NCBI GenBank assembly: GCA_030695205.1
Contig: JAUYTN010000025.1
Location: 186,001-250,000 of the forward strand
Direction of reading: 5' to 3'
Length of the DNA stretch: 64,000 nucleotides
DNA from: Burkholderiaceae bacterium
Lineage (GTDB): Bacteria; Pseudomonadota; Gammaproteobacteria; Burkholderiales; Burkholderiaceae_C
Position numbers and translations under genes: made by a program. The number at the start of each line of letters is the position of its first letter. Position 1 is the first letter of the stretch. This document shows positions 40,943 through 48,532 of the stretch, piece after piece. Under the pieces are notes generated by a model. That model worked only from the letters and a program-made list of their open reading frames with translations, ran no database searches and had not been told where the DNA came from.

Positions 40943-41902
40943 TCAGCCTTCCAGCGCCTGCCACATGGCCACGTCGCGCTCGGCGGTCCAGATGCGTGGG
41001 TCGGGGTACTGGGTGGCTTCGTCGTAGGCGCGTGTCACGTCAAACGGCATGCAGTGGTTGAAGATGACCCAGTTGCCGTACTTGGGTTGCATGGCGGCAA
41101 ACGTGCGCTCGTACACCTTGCGCAGGTCTTCGCCAGCCTCCGCCCCAGCCTGCACGTTGCTGTACAAGTCTGAAATGAAGGCACGGGTACCGGCCAGACC
41201 GGCCTGTACCTGCTCCGGCGTTTGCAATGCGGCACCACGGCCAGGCACCAGCTTGTTCGGCTGCAGGGCTGCGATGTTGTCCAGCGTTTGCGGCCAGTCT
41301 TTGAAGTAGGCGTCACCGGCGTAGGGGGTGGCATCGAACTCGACCAGGTCGCCGCTGAACAGAATTTTTTCCTGCGGCAGCCAGGCCACGGTGTCGCCCT
41401 TGGTATGGCCACGGCCCAGTTGCAGAATTTGCACTTCCAACTTGCCCAGCCAGATCGTCATCTTGCCGGTGAAGGTGATGGTGGGCCAGGTCAGGCCTGG
41501 GGGCACGCTCTCCACGTTCTGGAACAGGCGGGGGAAGCGGCCAATTTCGCTGGCCTTGTCGAACTCGCCACGCTCCACGATCAGGTCGTGCGTGTCCTGG
41601 CTGGCAATGATGTGCTCAGGCTCATACGCACTGGCGCCGAGCACGCGCACCGCGTGGTAGTGGCTGAGCAGCACGTACTTGATGGGCTTGTCGGTCACCT
41701 CGCGGATGCGGCGGATCACGTCCTGCGCCATCACCGGTGTGGCCTGCGTGTCGATGACCATCACCGCATCGTCGCCAATGATGATGCCGGTGTTGGGGTC
41801 GCCCTCGGCGGTGTAGGCATAGGCGTGGTCCGACAGTTTGTCGAAGCTCACCTTTTTCACTTCAAGGTCGGCGGCGGAGGCAAAGGTTTTGGTGCTGGTC
41901 AT
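40943..41902 (-). CDS. Metallo-beta-lactamase-fold hydrolase with altered metal motif
   Basis: This 319-residue protein has the MBL fold: GIIIGDDAVMVIDTQATP, then VLLSHYHAVRVLGASAY, GRGHTKGDTVAWLP and ILFSGDLVEF. The canonical HxHxDH motif is changed to HYHAVR: the aspartate and third histidine are missing, so at most one complete metal site remains. Another His (GRGH) and the Asp of GDLV are kept. It is the first gene of the minus-strand aromatic block, and two strong palindromes lie upstream. The reaction is unknown; hydrolysis of a thioester or ring-cleavage intermediate is only a guess. Confidence 0.83.
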   Translation of the reverse strand: MTSTKTFASAADLEVKKVSFDKLSDHAYAYTAEGDPNTGIIIGDDAVMVIDTQATPVMAQDVIRRIREVTDKPIKYVLLSHYHAVRVLGASAYEPEHIIASQDTHDLIVERGEFDKASEIGRFPRLFQNVESVPPGLTWPTITFTGKMTIWLGKLEVQILQLGRGHTKGDTVAWLPQEKILFSGDLVEFDATPYAGDAYFKDWPQTLDNIAALQPNKLVPGRGAALQTPEQVQAGLAGTRAFISDLYSNVQAGAEAGEDLRKVYERTFAAMQPKYGNWVIFNHCMPFDVTRAYDEATQYPDPRIWTAERDVAMWQALEG

Positions 41903-41923
41903 GGGTGGGCCTGTGGGTTAAAA

Positions 41924-41940
41924 ATTCGTCATTGACGAAT
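41924..41940. promoter_or_regulatory. Perfect 17-bp palindrome (operator candidate 1)
   Basis: ATTCGTCATTGACGAAT has perfect 8-bp arms around one central base, 22 bp upstream of the MBL-fold gene. Together with 41976-41996 it forms a pair of similar operators in the divergent promoter region; the centres are 54 bp apart, about five helical turns. Confidence 0.7.
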
Positions 41941-41975
41941 CTATTTGATTAAAGTCAAGCCATTGTCCGCAATAT

Positions 41976-41996
41976 ATTCGTTTTAGTCAAACGAAT
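41976..41996. promoter_or_regulatory. Perfect palindrome with ATTCGT arms (operator candidate 2)
   Basis: Arms ATTCGTTT and AAACGAAT are perfect 8-bp inverted repeats around a 5-base centre. They share the ATTCGT/ACGAAT half-sites of the palindrome at 41924-41940. A regulator dimer, perhaps the nearby IclR-family protein, could bind both. Confidence 0.7.
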
Positions 41997-42002
41997 TCAT
42001 TA

Positions 42003-42014
42003 AGGGTAAACCCT
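42003..42014. promoter_or_regulatory. AGGGTAAACCCT palindrome
   Basis: A 12-bp inverted repeat just after operator candidate 2 and 115 bp before the oxidoreductase gamma gene. It matches the motif at 36848-36857. Confidence 0.45.
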
Positions 42015-42128
42015 GATCAAGCACATGATCGTGAGCGGCATGATGGTGTGGCGTGTTGACGCTGCGCAAAGGCGCACCCATGGGTGGGTCTCGCCGACGG
42101 ATACGCTGGTTGCATTGAAAGGCATCGC

Positions 42129-42794
42129 ATGTTTCAGGTACGTATTCACGGACGGGGCGGACAAGGCGTGGTCAGCTGCGCTGAAATGATGTCCATCGCC
42201 GCTTTCGAGGGGGGGCGGCACGCGCAGGCGTTTCCCAGCTTCGGCTCAGAGCGCACGGGGGCCCCGGTGGTAGCGTTTTGCCGCATGGACGACCGCGAAA
42301 TTCGCCTGCGCGAGCCCATCATGGAACCCGACGCGATCATCATCCAGGACGCGACGCTGCTGCACCAGGTGGATGTGTTCAGTGGCCTGAAAAAAGACGG
42401 CTACATCCTCATCAACACCACCCAGACGTTCGAGCAACTGGGGCTGGGCGAATTTGTGAAGGGCTTTCAGCCCGACCACCTGCTGACCGTGCCCGCATCC
42501 GAACTGGCCATGAAACACGTGCGCCGGCCGGTACCCAACGTGCCGCTGCTGGGCGCGTTTGCGGCGCTTGGGGGCGCGACCAGTCGTTCGCCGGGCCGCC
42601 CCAAGAACGACTGCACCCCCTCGGGGGGCCTGGCGCAGCCAGGGTTGGGGGCATTCATCTCGTTACAGGCGGTGCACGCGGCCATTGCCCAGAAGTTCAA
42701 GGGCGCGGTGGCCCAGGGCAACCAGGCCGCAGCCACCGAGGCCTACGACATCGTGATGGAACAGGAAAGAAAGGCGATGGCCCACCATGCTTGA
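42129..42794 (+). CDS. 2-oxoacid oxidoreductase gamma subunit (with GC-rich in-frame insertion)
   Basis: This 221-residue gamma subunit belongs to a thiamine-diphosphate, iron-sulfur 2-oxoacid:acceptor oxidoreductase (pyruvate/indolepyruvate/phenylglyoxylate type). The N-terminal VRIHGRGGQGVVSCAEMMS and AFPSFGSERTGAPV are diagnostic. The normal LGAFAAL...ISLQAVHAAI junction is interrupted by 26 residues (ATSRSPGRPKND...) encoded at 42576-42653 by a GC-rich segment unlike the family. The gene is first in a four-gene operon and overlaps the alpha gene by 8 bp. The start at 42129 (MFQVRIHGR) matches the family. Confidence 0.88.
   Translation: MFQVRIHGRGGQGVVSCAEMMSIAAFEGGRHAQAFPSFGSERTGAPVVAFCRMDDREIRLREPIMEPDAIIIQDATLLHQVDVFSGLKKDGYILINTTQTFEQLGLGEFVKGFQPDHLLTVPASELAMKHVRRPVPNVPLLGAFAALGGATSRSPGRPKNDCTPSGGLAQPGLGAFISLQAVHAAIAQKFKGAVAQGNQAAATEAYDIVMEQERKAMAHHA
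42576..42653 (+). repeat. GC-rich 78-bp in-frame insertion in the gamma subunit gene
   Basis: Exactly 26 codons separate GAFAALGG from FISLQAV, parts that adjoin in relatives. The segment carries GGGCCGCCCC and CCCCCTCGGGGGG, which can form a strong hairpin. It resembles GC-rich intergenic repeats that I recall from Comamonadaceae genomes. The boundaries are from protein comparison by memory, so they are approximate. Confidence 0.6.
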
Positions 42795-44058
42795 ACAATG
42801 CGAAGGCTCCCACGCCGTGGCGCGTGCCGTGGCGCTGAGCCGCCCGGAAGTGATTTGCGCGTACCCCATTTCCCCGCAAACGCACATCGTTGAAGGCTTG
42901 GGCGAAATGGTGAAATCGGGCGACCTGACGCCGTGCGAGTTCATCAACGTCGAGTCCGAATTTGCCGCGCTCAGCGTGGCCATCGGTGCGTCGGCAGCGG
43001 GTGCCAGGGCCTACACCGCCACGGCCAGCCAGGGTCTGCTGTACATGGCCGAAGCCGTTTACAACGCCTCAGGCCTGGGCCTGCCGATTGTGATGACGGT
43101 GGCCAACCGCGCCATCGGCGCACCCATCAACATCTGGAACGATCACACCGACAGCATGGCCATGCGCGACGCGGGGTGGATTCAGATTTTTGCCGAAACC
43201 AACCAGGAGGCGCTGGACCTGCACATCCAGGCGTTTCGCATTGCCGAAGAACTGTCGTTGCCGGTCATGGTGTGCATGGACGGTTTCATCTTGACCCATG
43301 CCTACGAGCGTGTGGACATGCCCGAGCAAGCCCAGGTGGATGCCTACCTGCCCCCCTACGTGCCCCGCCAGGTGCTGGACCCGGCCGAGCCCGTCACCAT
43401 CGGTGCCATGGTGGGGCCCGAGGCGTTCACCGAAGTGCGTTACCTGGCCCATGCCAAGCAGTTGCAGGCGCTGGATTTGCTGCCGCAACTGGCCGCTGAG
43501 TTCAAACAGGTGTTCGGGCGCGATTCGGGCGGGCTGGTCAGGCCCTACCGCATCGACGATGCCGACACCATCGTCATCGCGCTGGGGTCGGTGCTGGGCA
43601 CCATCAAAGACACGGTGGACGAGCTGCGCGAACAGGGCGTGAAGATAGGGGTGCTGGGCATCACCTCGTTCAGGCCGTTCCCCATCGAGGCCATCCGCGC
43701 GGTCACGGGCCATGCCCAGCGCATCGTCGTCATTGAAAAGTGTTTTGCCGTGGGCATTGGCGGCATCGTGTCGCGCGATGTGCGCAGCGCCGTGCAAAGT
43801 CGCCCCCAGGCTGTGTATGCCGTGGTGGCCGGGTTGGGCGGGCGGGCCATCACCAAAGCGTCGCTGCACAAGCTGCTGATGCAAGCCGTGGCAGACCAAC
43901 TGGAGCTGCTGACCTTTCTGGACCTGGACTGGGGCGTGGTCAACCGCGTGCTGGAGCGCGAAAAGCAGCACCGCCGCAGCGGCCCGGTGGCCGAAGGCAT
44001 CTTGCGCGACTTGGGCACAGCGGCACCTACACCCACCCCCTTGTCCCCCACCCGGTGA
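42787..44058 (+). CDS. 2-oxoacid oxidoreductase alpha subunit
   Basis: This 423-residue alpha subunit has the pyrimidine-binding domain of the thiamine enzyme plus a transketolase C-terminal-like domain. Visible features are EVICAYPISPQTHIVEGLGEMV, FINVESEFAALSVAIGASAAGARAYTATASQGL, ANRAIGAPINIWNDHTDSM, and in the second domain VIALGSVLGTIKDTVDELREQGVKIGVLGITSFRPFP. It forms the heteromeric core with the beta and gamma subunits. Relation to PadG of phenylglyoxylate dehydrogenase is my best match; pyruvate-type specificity cannot be excluded. Confidence 0.9.
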   Translation: MLEQCEGSHAVARAVALSRPEVICAYPISPQTHIVEGLGEMVKSGDLTPCEFINVESEFAALSVAIGASAAGARAYTATASQGLLYMAEAVYNASGLGLPIVMTVANRAIGAPINIWNDHTDSMAMRDAGWIQIFAETNQEALDLHIQAFRIAEELSLPVMVCMDGFILTHAYERVDMPEQAQVDAYLPPYVPRQVLDPAEPVTIGAMVGPEAFTEVRYLAHAKQLQALDLLPQLAAEFKQVFGRDSGGLVRPYRIDDADTIVIALGSVLGTIKDTVDELREQGVKIGVLGITSFRPFPIEAIRAVTGHAQRIVVIEKCFAVGIGGIVSRDVRSAVQSRPQAVYAVVAGLGGRAITKASLHKLLMQAVADQLELLTFLDLDWGVVNRVLEREKQHRRSGPVAEGILRDLGTAAPTPTPLSPTR

Positions 44059-44066
44059 GACGCGCC

Positions 44067-45113
44067 ATGGCACACACACCTGTCAAGTTCTACCAGACCG
44101 GCACCTTCACCGTTGGCAACCGCCTGCTGACGGCCGAGCAGCGCAGCGTGCAGGCGGGCGCACAGCGCACCAATTCGCTCAACTCGGGCCACCGCGCCTG
44201 CCAGGGCTGTGGCGAGGCGCTGGGCGCGCGCTACGCCATCGACGCCGCCATGCAAGCCACCAACGGCCAGCTGATCGCCGCCAACGCCACGGGCTGCCTG
44301 GAGGTGTTTTCAACGCCTTACCCCGAAACCTCGTGGCAAATCCCGTGGATCCACTCGCTGTTCGGCAACACCGCAGCCGTGGCCACCGGCATTGCCGCAG
44401 CCATGCGTGTGAAGGGCCGTGCCGACGTGCGTGTGGTGGCGCAGGGTGGCGACGGTGGCACCACCGACATCGGCTTTGGTTGCCTGTCTGGCATGTTCGA
44501 GCGCAATGACGATGTGCTGTACATCTGCTACGACAACGAGGCCTACATGAACACGGGGGTGCAGCGCTCCAGCGCCACGCCACCGGCTGCGCGCACGGCC
44601 ACCACCATGCCGGTGGGGCCGCAGCCGGGCAACGTGTTCGGGCAGGGCAAGTACCTGCCGCAAATTGCCATGGCGCACGAAATTCCCTACGTGGCCACCG
44701 CCACCGTGGCCGACCTGCGCGACCTGGAATACAAGGTCACCAAGGCCATGGGCATGCACGGGGCACGTTACATCCACATTTTTGTGCCGTGCCCGCTGGG
44801 CTGGGGCGCCGCCTCGCACGACACCATTCGGCTGGCCCGGTTGGCGCACGAAAGCGGGTTCTTCCCGGTGTTCGAGGCCGAGCGGGGCGAGCTGTCCGGG
44901 TCGTCCAAAATCCGCCGCCGCGTGCCGGTGGACGACTTTTTGCGCCCGCAAAAGCGCTTTGCCCACCTGTTCGGCCCCACGCCAGACACCGCCACCATTG
45001 CCCGCTTGCAGGCGCTGGCCGACCGCAACATCCGCCGCTACCAGCAGCTGGATGCCGAGGCGGAGAGCGCCCCACCAGCTGTGGCCGCGTGCCAGACACC
45101 GCAAGGGGCATAG
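44067..45113 (+). CDS. 2-oxoacid oxidoreductase beta subunit (thiamine diphosphate-binding)
   Basis: This 348-residue beta subunit binds thiamine diphosphate. The diphosphate/Mg2+ motif GDGGTTDIGFGCLSGMFERNDDVLYICYDNEAYMNTG is at about residues 131-167, and CQGCGEALGARYAI near residue 46 supplies cysteines for an iron-sulfur cluster. It decarboxylates the 2-oxoacid and passes electrons to the flavoprotein partner encoded next. It lies 8 bp after the alpha gene. A repeat element fills most of the 108-bp gap to the next gene. Confidence 0.9.
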   Translation: MAHTPVKFYQTGTFTVGNRLLTAEQRSVQAGAQRTNSLNSGHRACQGCGEALGARYAIDAAMQATNGQLIAANATGCLEVFSTPYPETSWQIPWIHSLFGNTAAVATGIAAAMRVKGRADVRVVAQGGDGGTTDIGFGCLSGMFERNDDVLYICYDNEAYMNTGVQRSSATPPAARTATTMPVGPQPGNVFGQGKYLPQIAMAHEIPYVATATVADLRDLEYKVTKAMGMHGARYIHIFVPCPLGWGAASHDTIRLARLAHESGFFPVFEAERGELSGSSKIRRRVPVDDFLRPQKRFAHLFGPTPDTATIARLQALADRNIRRYQQLDAEAESAPPAVAACQTPQGA

Positions 45114-45151
45114 CCCACTTGGGTGCGGCCCGGCGTGTGTTTGAAACATCG

Positions 45152-45204
45152 AAATATATAGCTGCCTCCGCTTTAAACACAAGCGATTCGGGCTGTTTTT
45201 GTTT
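45152..45204 (+). repeat. AT-rich 22-nt-register repeat, intergenic copy inside the oxidoreductase operon
   Basis: ATAGCTG with TAGC at 45159 and AAGCG at 45181, 22 bases apart. CGCTT-TAAACAC-AAGCG makes a 5-bp hairpin, followed by GGGC and TGTTTTTG. It ends 7 bp before the TTGGAG ribosome site of the flavoprotein gene. Confidence 0.78.
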
Positions 45205-45221
45205 AAAAAATTGGAGTGACC

Positions 45222-46847
45222 ATGCAAAAACCTTTTGCCATCACCCTGGACGTGGGCAGTTCGCTGGCCAACCACACCGGTTCGTGGCGCAACTCTCGCC
45301 CGGTGTACCTGGACCGCCTGCCGCCCTGCAACCACCAGTGCCCGGCGGGCGAGAACATCCAGGGCTGGCTGTTCCACGCCGAATCGGGCGACTACGAAGC
45401 CGCGTGGCGCACGCTGACCGAGGACAACCCCTTCCCCGCCATCATGGGCCGCGTGTGCTACCACACCTGCGAAGGCGTGTGCAACCGCGCCAAGCTGGAT
45501 GCGCCGGTGGGCATCAACTCGGTCGAGCGGTTTTTGGGTGACCAGGCCATTGCCAAAGGCTGGGCACTTGACCCCGCCGCGCCGCCCACGGGCAAGCGTG
45601 TGTTGGTGGTGGGCGCAGGGCCATCGGGCCTGTCCGCCGCCTACCACCTGGCGCGGCTGGGCCACGAGGTCACGGTGCGCGAAGCCGGGCCGCTGCCGGG
45701 CGGCATGATGCGGTTTGGCATACCGCAATACCGCCTGCCCCGCGACGTGCTGGATGCCGAGGTGCAGCGCATCGTCAACCTGGGTGTGCGCATGGAATAC
45801 AACGCAAAAGTCACCAGCGTGCTCGAAGCGCGGCAGCAGGGCGGCTTCGACGCGGTGTTTCTGGCCGTGGGCGCGCACATGGCCAAGCGGGCGTACATAC
45901 CGGCGGGCGATTCCGCCAAGGTGCTCGATGCCGTGTCGGTGTTGCGCAGCATGGAAGGCGAAGACAAACCCATGCTGGGCCGCAAGGTGGTGGTGTACGG
46001 CGGCGGCAACACCGCCATCGACGTGGCGCGCACGGCCAAGCGCCTGGGGGCCACCGAGGCCATCATCGTCTACCGCCGCACCCGCGACAAAATGCCCGCG
46101 CACCCCTTTGAAGTGGAAGAGGCGCTGCAAGAGGGCGTGCTGATCAAATGGCTGTCGACCATCAGTCAGGCCGGCGAGTCGAGCATCACCGTTGAAAAAA
46201 TGGCGCTCGACGACAAAGGCTTCCCGCAGCCCACAGGCGAGTTTGAAACGTTGGATGCCGACTCGGTGGTGCTGGCGCTGGGGCAGGACGTGGACCTGTC
46301 GCTGATTGACGGCGTGCCGGGTTTGAGCGTGGCAGACGGCGTGGTGCAGGTGGATGCCCACATGATGACCGGTCACCCCGGCATCTTCGCCGGGGGCGAC
46401 ATGGTGCCCGCCGAGCGCAACGTCACCGTGGCCATCGGGCACGGCAAAAAAGCTGCCCGCCACATTGACGCCTGGCTGGCAGGCAGCACCTACACCCCCG
46501 CGCCCAAACACGAACTGGCCAGCTTCGACAAGCTCAACACCTGGTACTACAGCGACGCGCCCAAAACCATGCGGCCCATGCTGGACATCATCCGCCGCCA
46601 GTCCACCTTCGAAGAGGTGCAGGGCGGGCTGGACGAAGGCACGGCGCTGTTCGAGGCGCGCCGCTGCCTGTCGTGCGGCAACTGCTTTGAATGCGACAAC
46701 TGCTACGGCGTGTGCCCCGACAACGCGGTGACCAAACTCGGCCCCGGCAAACGCTTTGACTTCAAGTACGACTACTGCAAAGGCTGCGGCATGTGCGCCC
46801 AGGAGTGCCCGTGCGGGGCGATTGCGATGGTGCCCGAGGAGACGTGA
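45222..46847 (+). CDS. NAD(P)-linked iron-sulfur flavoprotein subunit (GltD-like, with C-terminal 2[4Fe-4S] ferredoxin domain)
   Basis: This 541-residue electron-transfer subunit has an N-terminal GltD-like cluster domain (CNHQCPAGENI, VCYHTCEGVCNR), a FAD domain (VLVVGAGPSGLSAAYHLARLGHEVTV), an NAD(P) domain (VVVYGGGNTAIDVARTAKRLG) and a second FAD contact (GIFAGGDMVPAERNVTVAIGHGK). The last 65 residues carry two [4Fe-4S] motifs: CLSCGNCFECDNCYGVCP and CKGCGMCAQECPCG. It probably passes electrons from the thiamine subunits to NAD(P)+, like PadH, with a PorD-like ferredoxin fused on. TTGGAG sets the start at 45222. Confidence 0.9.
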   Translation: MQKPFAITLDVGSSLANHTGSWRNSRPVYLDRLPPCNHQCPAGENIQGWLFHAESGDYEAAWRTLTEDNPFPAIMGRVCYHTCEGVCNRAKLDAPVGINSVERFLGDQAIAKGWALDPAAPPTGKRVLVVGAGPSGLSAAYHLARLGHEVTVREAGPLPGGMMRFGIPQYRLPRDVLDAEVQRIVNLGVRMEYNAKVTSVLEARQQGGFDAVFLAVGAHMAKRAYIPAGDSAKVLDAVSVLRSMEGEDKPMLGRKVVVYGGGNTAIDVARTAKRLGATEAIIVYRRTRDKMPAHPFEVEEALQEGVLIKWLSTISQAGESSITVEKMALDDKGFPQPTGEFETLDADSVVLALGQDVDLSLIDGVPGLSVADGVVQVDAHMMTGHPGIFAGGDMVPAERNVTVAIGHGKKAARHIDAWLAGSTYTPAPKHELASFDKLNTWYYSDAPKTMRPMLDIIRRQSTFEEVQGGLDEGTALFEARRCLSCGNCFECDNCYGVCPDNAVTKLGPGKRFDFKYDYCKGCGMCAQECPCGAIAMVPEET

Positions 46848-46911
46848 TGTCATCGGGCCTCGGCGTGTCCAGACGACAATCCGGGTGCCACTGCTGACAC
46901 GATTGAAGAAC

Positions 46912-47733
46912 ATGGTCCATTTCTCTGAAGACGACGAAACAAGCTCAGACACGCCCGCCCGCACCTCGCGCGGCATCCAGAGTGTCGAAGTGGGGGGGCA
47001 GCTCCTCAAGGCGCTCGCTCGCTCGGGCCGTCGCATGGCCTTGAAAGACCTGGCGCGCGATGCCGACATGACCCCCGCCAAGGCCCACCCCTACCTAGTG
47101 AGCTTTGGCAAGCTGGGCCTGATCGAGCAAGACCCCGTGAGCGGCCACTATGGCCTGGGCCAGTTGGCGGTGCAGCTGGGCCTCATCAGCCTGCAGCAGG
47201 TGGACCCTGTCCGCCTGGCCATTGCCGAACTGCCCGACCTGGCCGCCCGCCTGGGCTGTACGGTATCGGCGGCGGTGTGGGGCGGCGGCGTGGGTGGCGG
47301 CCCCATCATCGTGCGGGTGGAGGAAGGCCCGCAGGCCGTGAACGTGACCATGCGCCACGGCATTCCGGCATCACTGCGGCACACGGGCACAGGCAAGGTG
47401 TTTGCCGCTTTTATGTCCCCCGCGCAGGTGCAGGCGGCACTGGTGGCCCAGGGCGAGCCCGACGCCTGGGCCGACGCGGCGTTTCAGGCCGAACTGGTGC
47501 GCATTCGCCAGTTGGGGCTGAGCCAGGTGAACCAGGAACTGATTGCAGGCATCAGCGCCATGGCCGTGCCTGTGTTCGACGGTTTTGGCCGCCTGGCCCT
47601 GGCCATTGCCGCCATGGGGCCGAGTGTGCAAATGAACCTGGATCCGGATGGCACCCAGGCGCGAACCCTCAAGGCGCTGGGCCAACAGCTGTCGCTGCGG
47701 CTGGGTGCCCCGGCTGCTGTGGTGCAAGGGTGA
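46912..47733 (+). CDS. IclR-family transcriptional regulator
   Basis: This 273-residue protein has an N-terminal winged helix (SVEVGGQLLKALARSGRRMALKDLARDADMTPAKAHPYLVSFGKLGLIEQD, about residues 22-71) and a C-terminal GAF-like effector domain with the IclR ending GISAMAVPVFDGFGRLALAIAAMGP. It is 64 bp after the oxidoreductase operon on the same strand. It is the most likely local regulator of the oxidoreductase and/or minus-strand aromatic genes, perhaps acting at the twin palindromes 41924-41996; that link is inference. Confidence 0.9.
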   Translation: MVHFSEDDETSSDTPARTSRGIQSVEVGGQLLKALARSGRRMALKDLARDADMTPAKAHPYLVSFGKLGLIEQDPVSGHYGLGQLAVQLGLISLQQVDPVRLAIAELPDLAARLGCTVSAAVWGGGVGGGPIIVRVEEGPQAVNVTMRHGIPASLRHTGTGKVFAAFMSPAQVQAALVAQGEPDAWADAAFQAELVRIRQLGLSQVNQELIAGISAMAVPVFDGFGRLALAIAAMGPSVQMNLDPDGTQARTLKALGQQLSLRLGAPAAVVQG

Positions 47734-47802
47734 ATCGGGCAGCCCGGTATCCGGGCTGACGGCAAACAGAAGCGCGACCAGTCCAACGGGTTGTGCCCGC
47801 AC

Positions 47803-48381
47803 TCATCCCAGGCCAATGGGCGCCGGGGCTTTGCTGAGAATCTGGCTGAAGAGGCGGTCGTACACCGGATCGCGCGGGTACTTTCCCGACAAGGGGTCGC
47901 GGTTGGTGGCAAAGGCAGCGTCCAGCCTCGCCCAGTCTGCATCGGTGAGCACCCGCAGCGCAGCGGGGATGACCACGCTTTCCTCCAGGTGCATGTGGGC
48001 CCCATAAAACACCAGGTAGCGGGCCAACGCTTGCTCAAACGCCGCTCGGCGCGGCTCACCCAGCAGCTCCCAAGCCAGCAGCAAGTGCTGCAACTCGCGC
48101 ACCTCGGACTCACCCCTGGCGTGGTCCTGGTCAAGCTGTGCAATCGCGGCGGCGGCCTGGGCGTCGCGTGCCGCCACTGGTGGAAAGAGCAGCTCGGTTT
48201 CCTTGGGGTGATGCTGGCGCTCTGGAAACTCGTCAATGTAGAAAAGCATGGCGCGCAAGACTTCAAAAAACGCAGCGATATTTTCTTTCGGGCCTTGCCT
48301 GACCATCCAATCCAACGACCTCAGCAACGCCGACAGCGTGGCGTGTTCCTCGTGAATGGTGCGTATGCTTTCGTGTGACAT
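47803..48381 (-). CDS. Hemerythrin HHE-domain protein
   Basis: This 192-residue four-helix protein has the hemerythrin-like His/Glu pattern: IHEEHATLSALL, FYIDEFPERQHHPKETELLFP, QLDQDHARGESEVRELQ and YGAHMHLEESVVIPAA. Such proteins bind a di-iron centre that can carry O2 or sense NO or oxygen. It is transcribed away from the hydratase operon, sharing the 151-bp divergent region. The start at 48381 (MSHESIRTIHEEH) follows a GGAG box at a 9-base spacing. The function in this cluster is unclear. Confidence 0.87.
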   Translation of the reverse strand: MSHESIRTIHEEHATLSALLRSLDWMVRQGPKENIAAFFEVLRAMLFYIDEFPERQHHPKETELLFPPVAARDAQAAAAIAQLDQDHARGESEVRELQHLLLAWELLGEPRRAAFEQALARYLVFYGAHMHLEESVVIPAALRVLTDADWARLDAAFATNRDPLSGKYPRDPVYDRLFSQILSKAPAPIGLG

Positions 48382-48446
48382 ATCCAGTGACTCCATTGCC
48401 AGTATTTGATTACTGTTTGTAACTTTTATCTGGCACAAAAAATACC

Positions 48447-48457
48447 GGGTAAACACC
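48447..48457. promoter_or_regulatory. GGGTAAACACC motif upstream of the hydratase operon
   Basis: An imperfect version (one extra base) of the GGGTAAACCC palindrome seen at 36848-36857 and 42003-42014, in AT-rich DNA 76 bp upstream of the hydratase start. It may be coincidence. Confidence 0.3.
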
Positions 48458-48532
48458 TAAAAAATAGGTTCCAGAAACGCTTGTTTTAGTTATTTTTAGT
48501 AACCACAATTGCGCCATCCAACAAGGCGCAAC

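Noticed and set aside
48466..48512. AT-rich stretch with AAGCG on the minus strand before the hydratase gene as an eighth repeat copy
   Set aside because: The half-site 22 bases away reads GGTTAC, not xAGCT, and the tail does not match. It is too weak to count.
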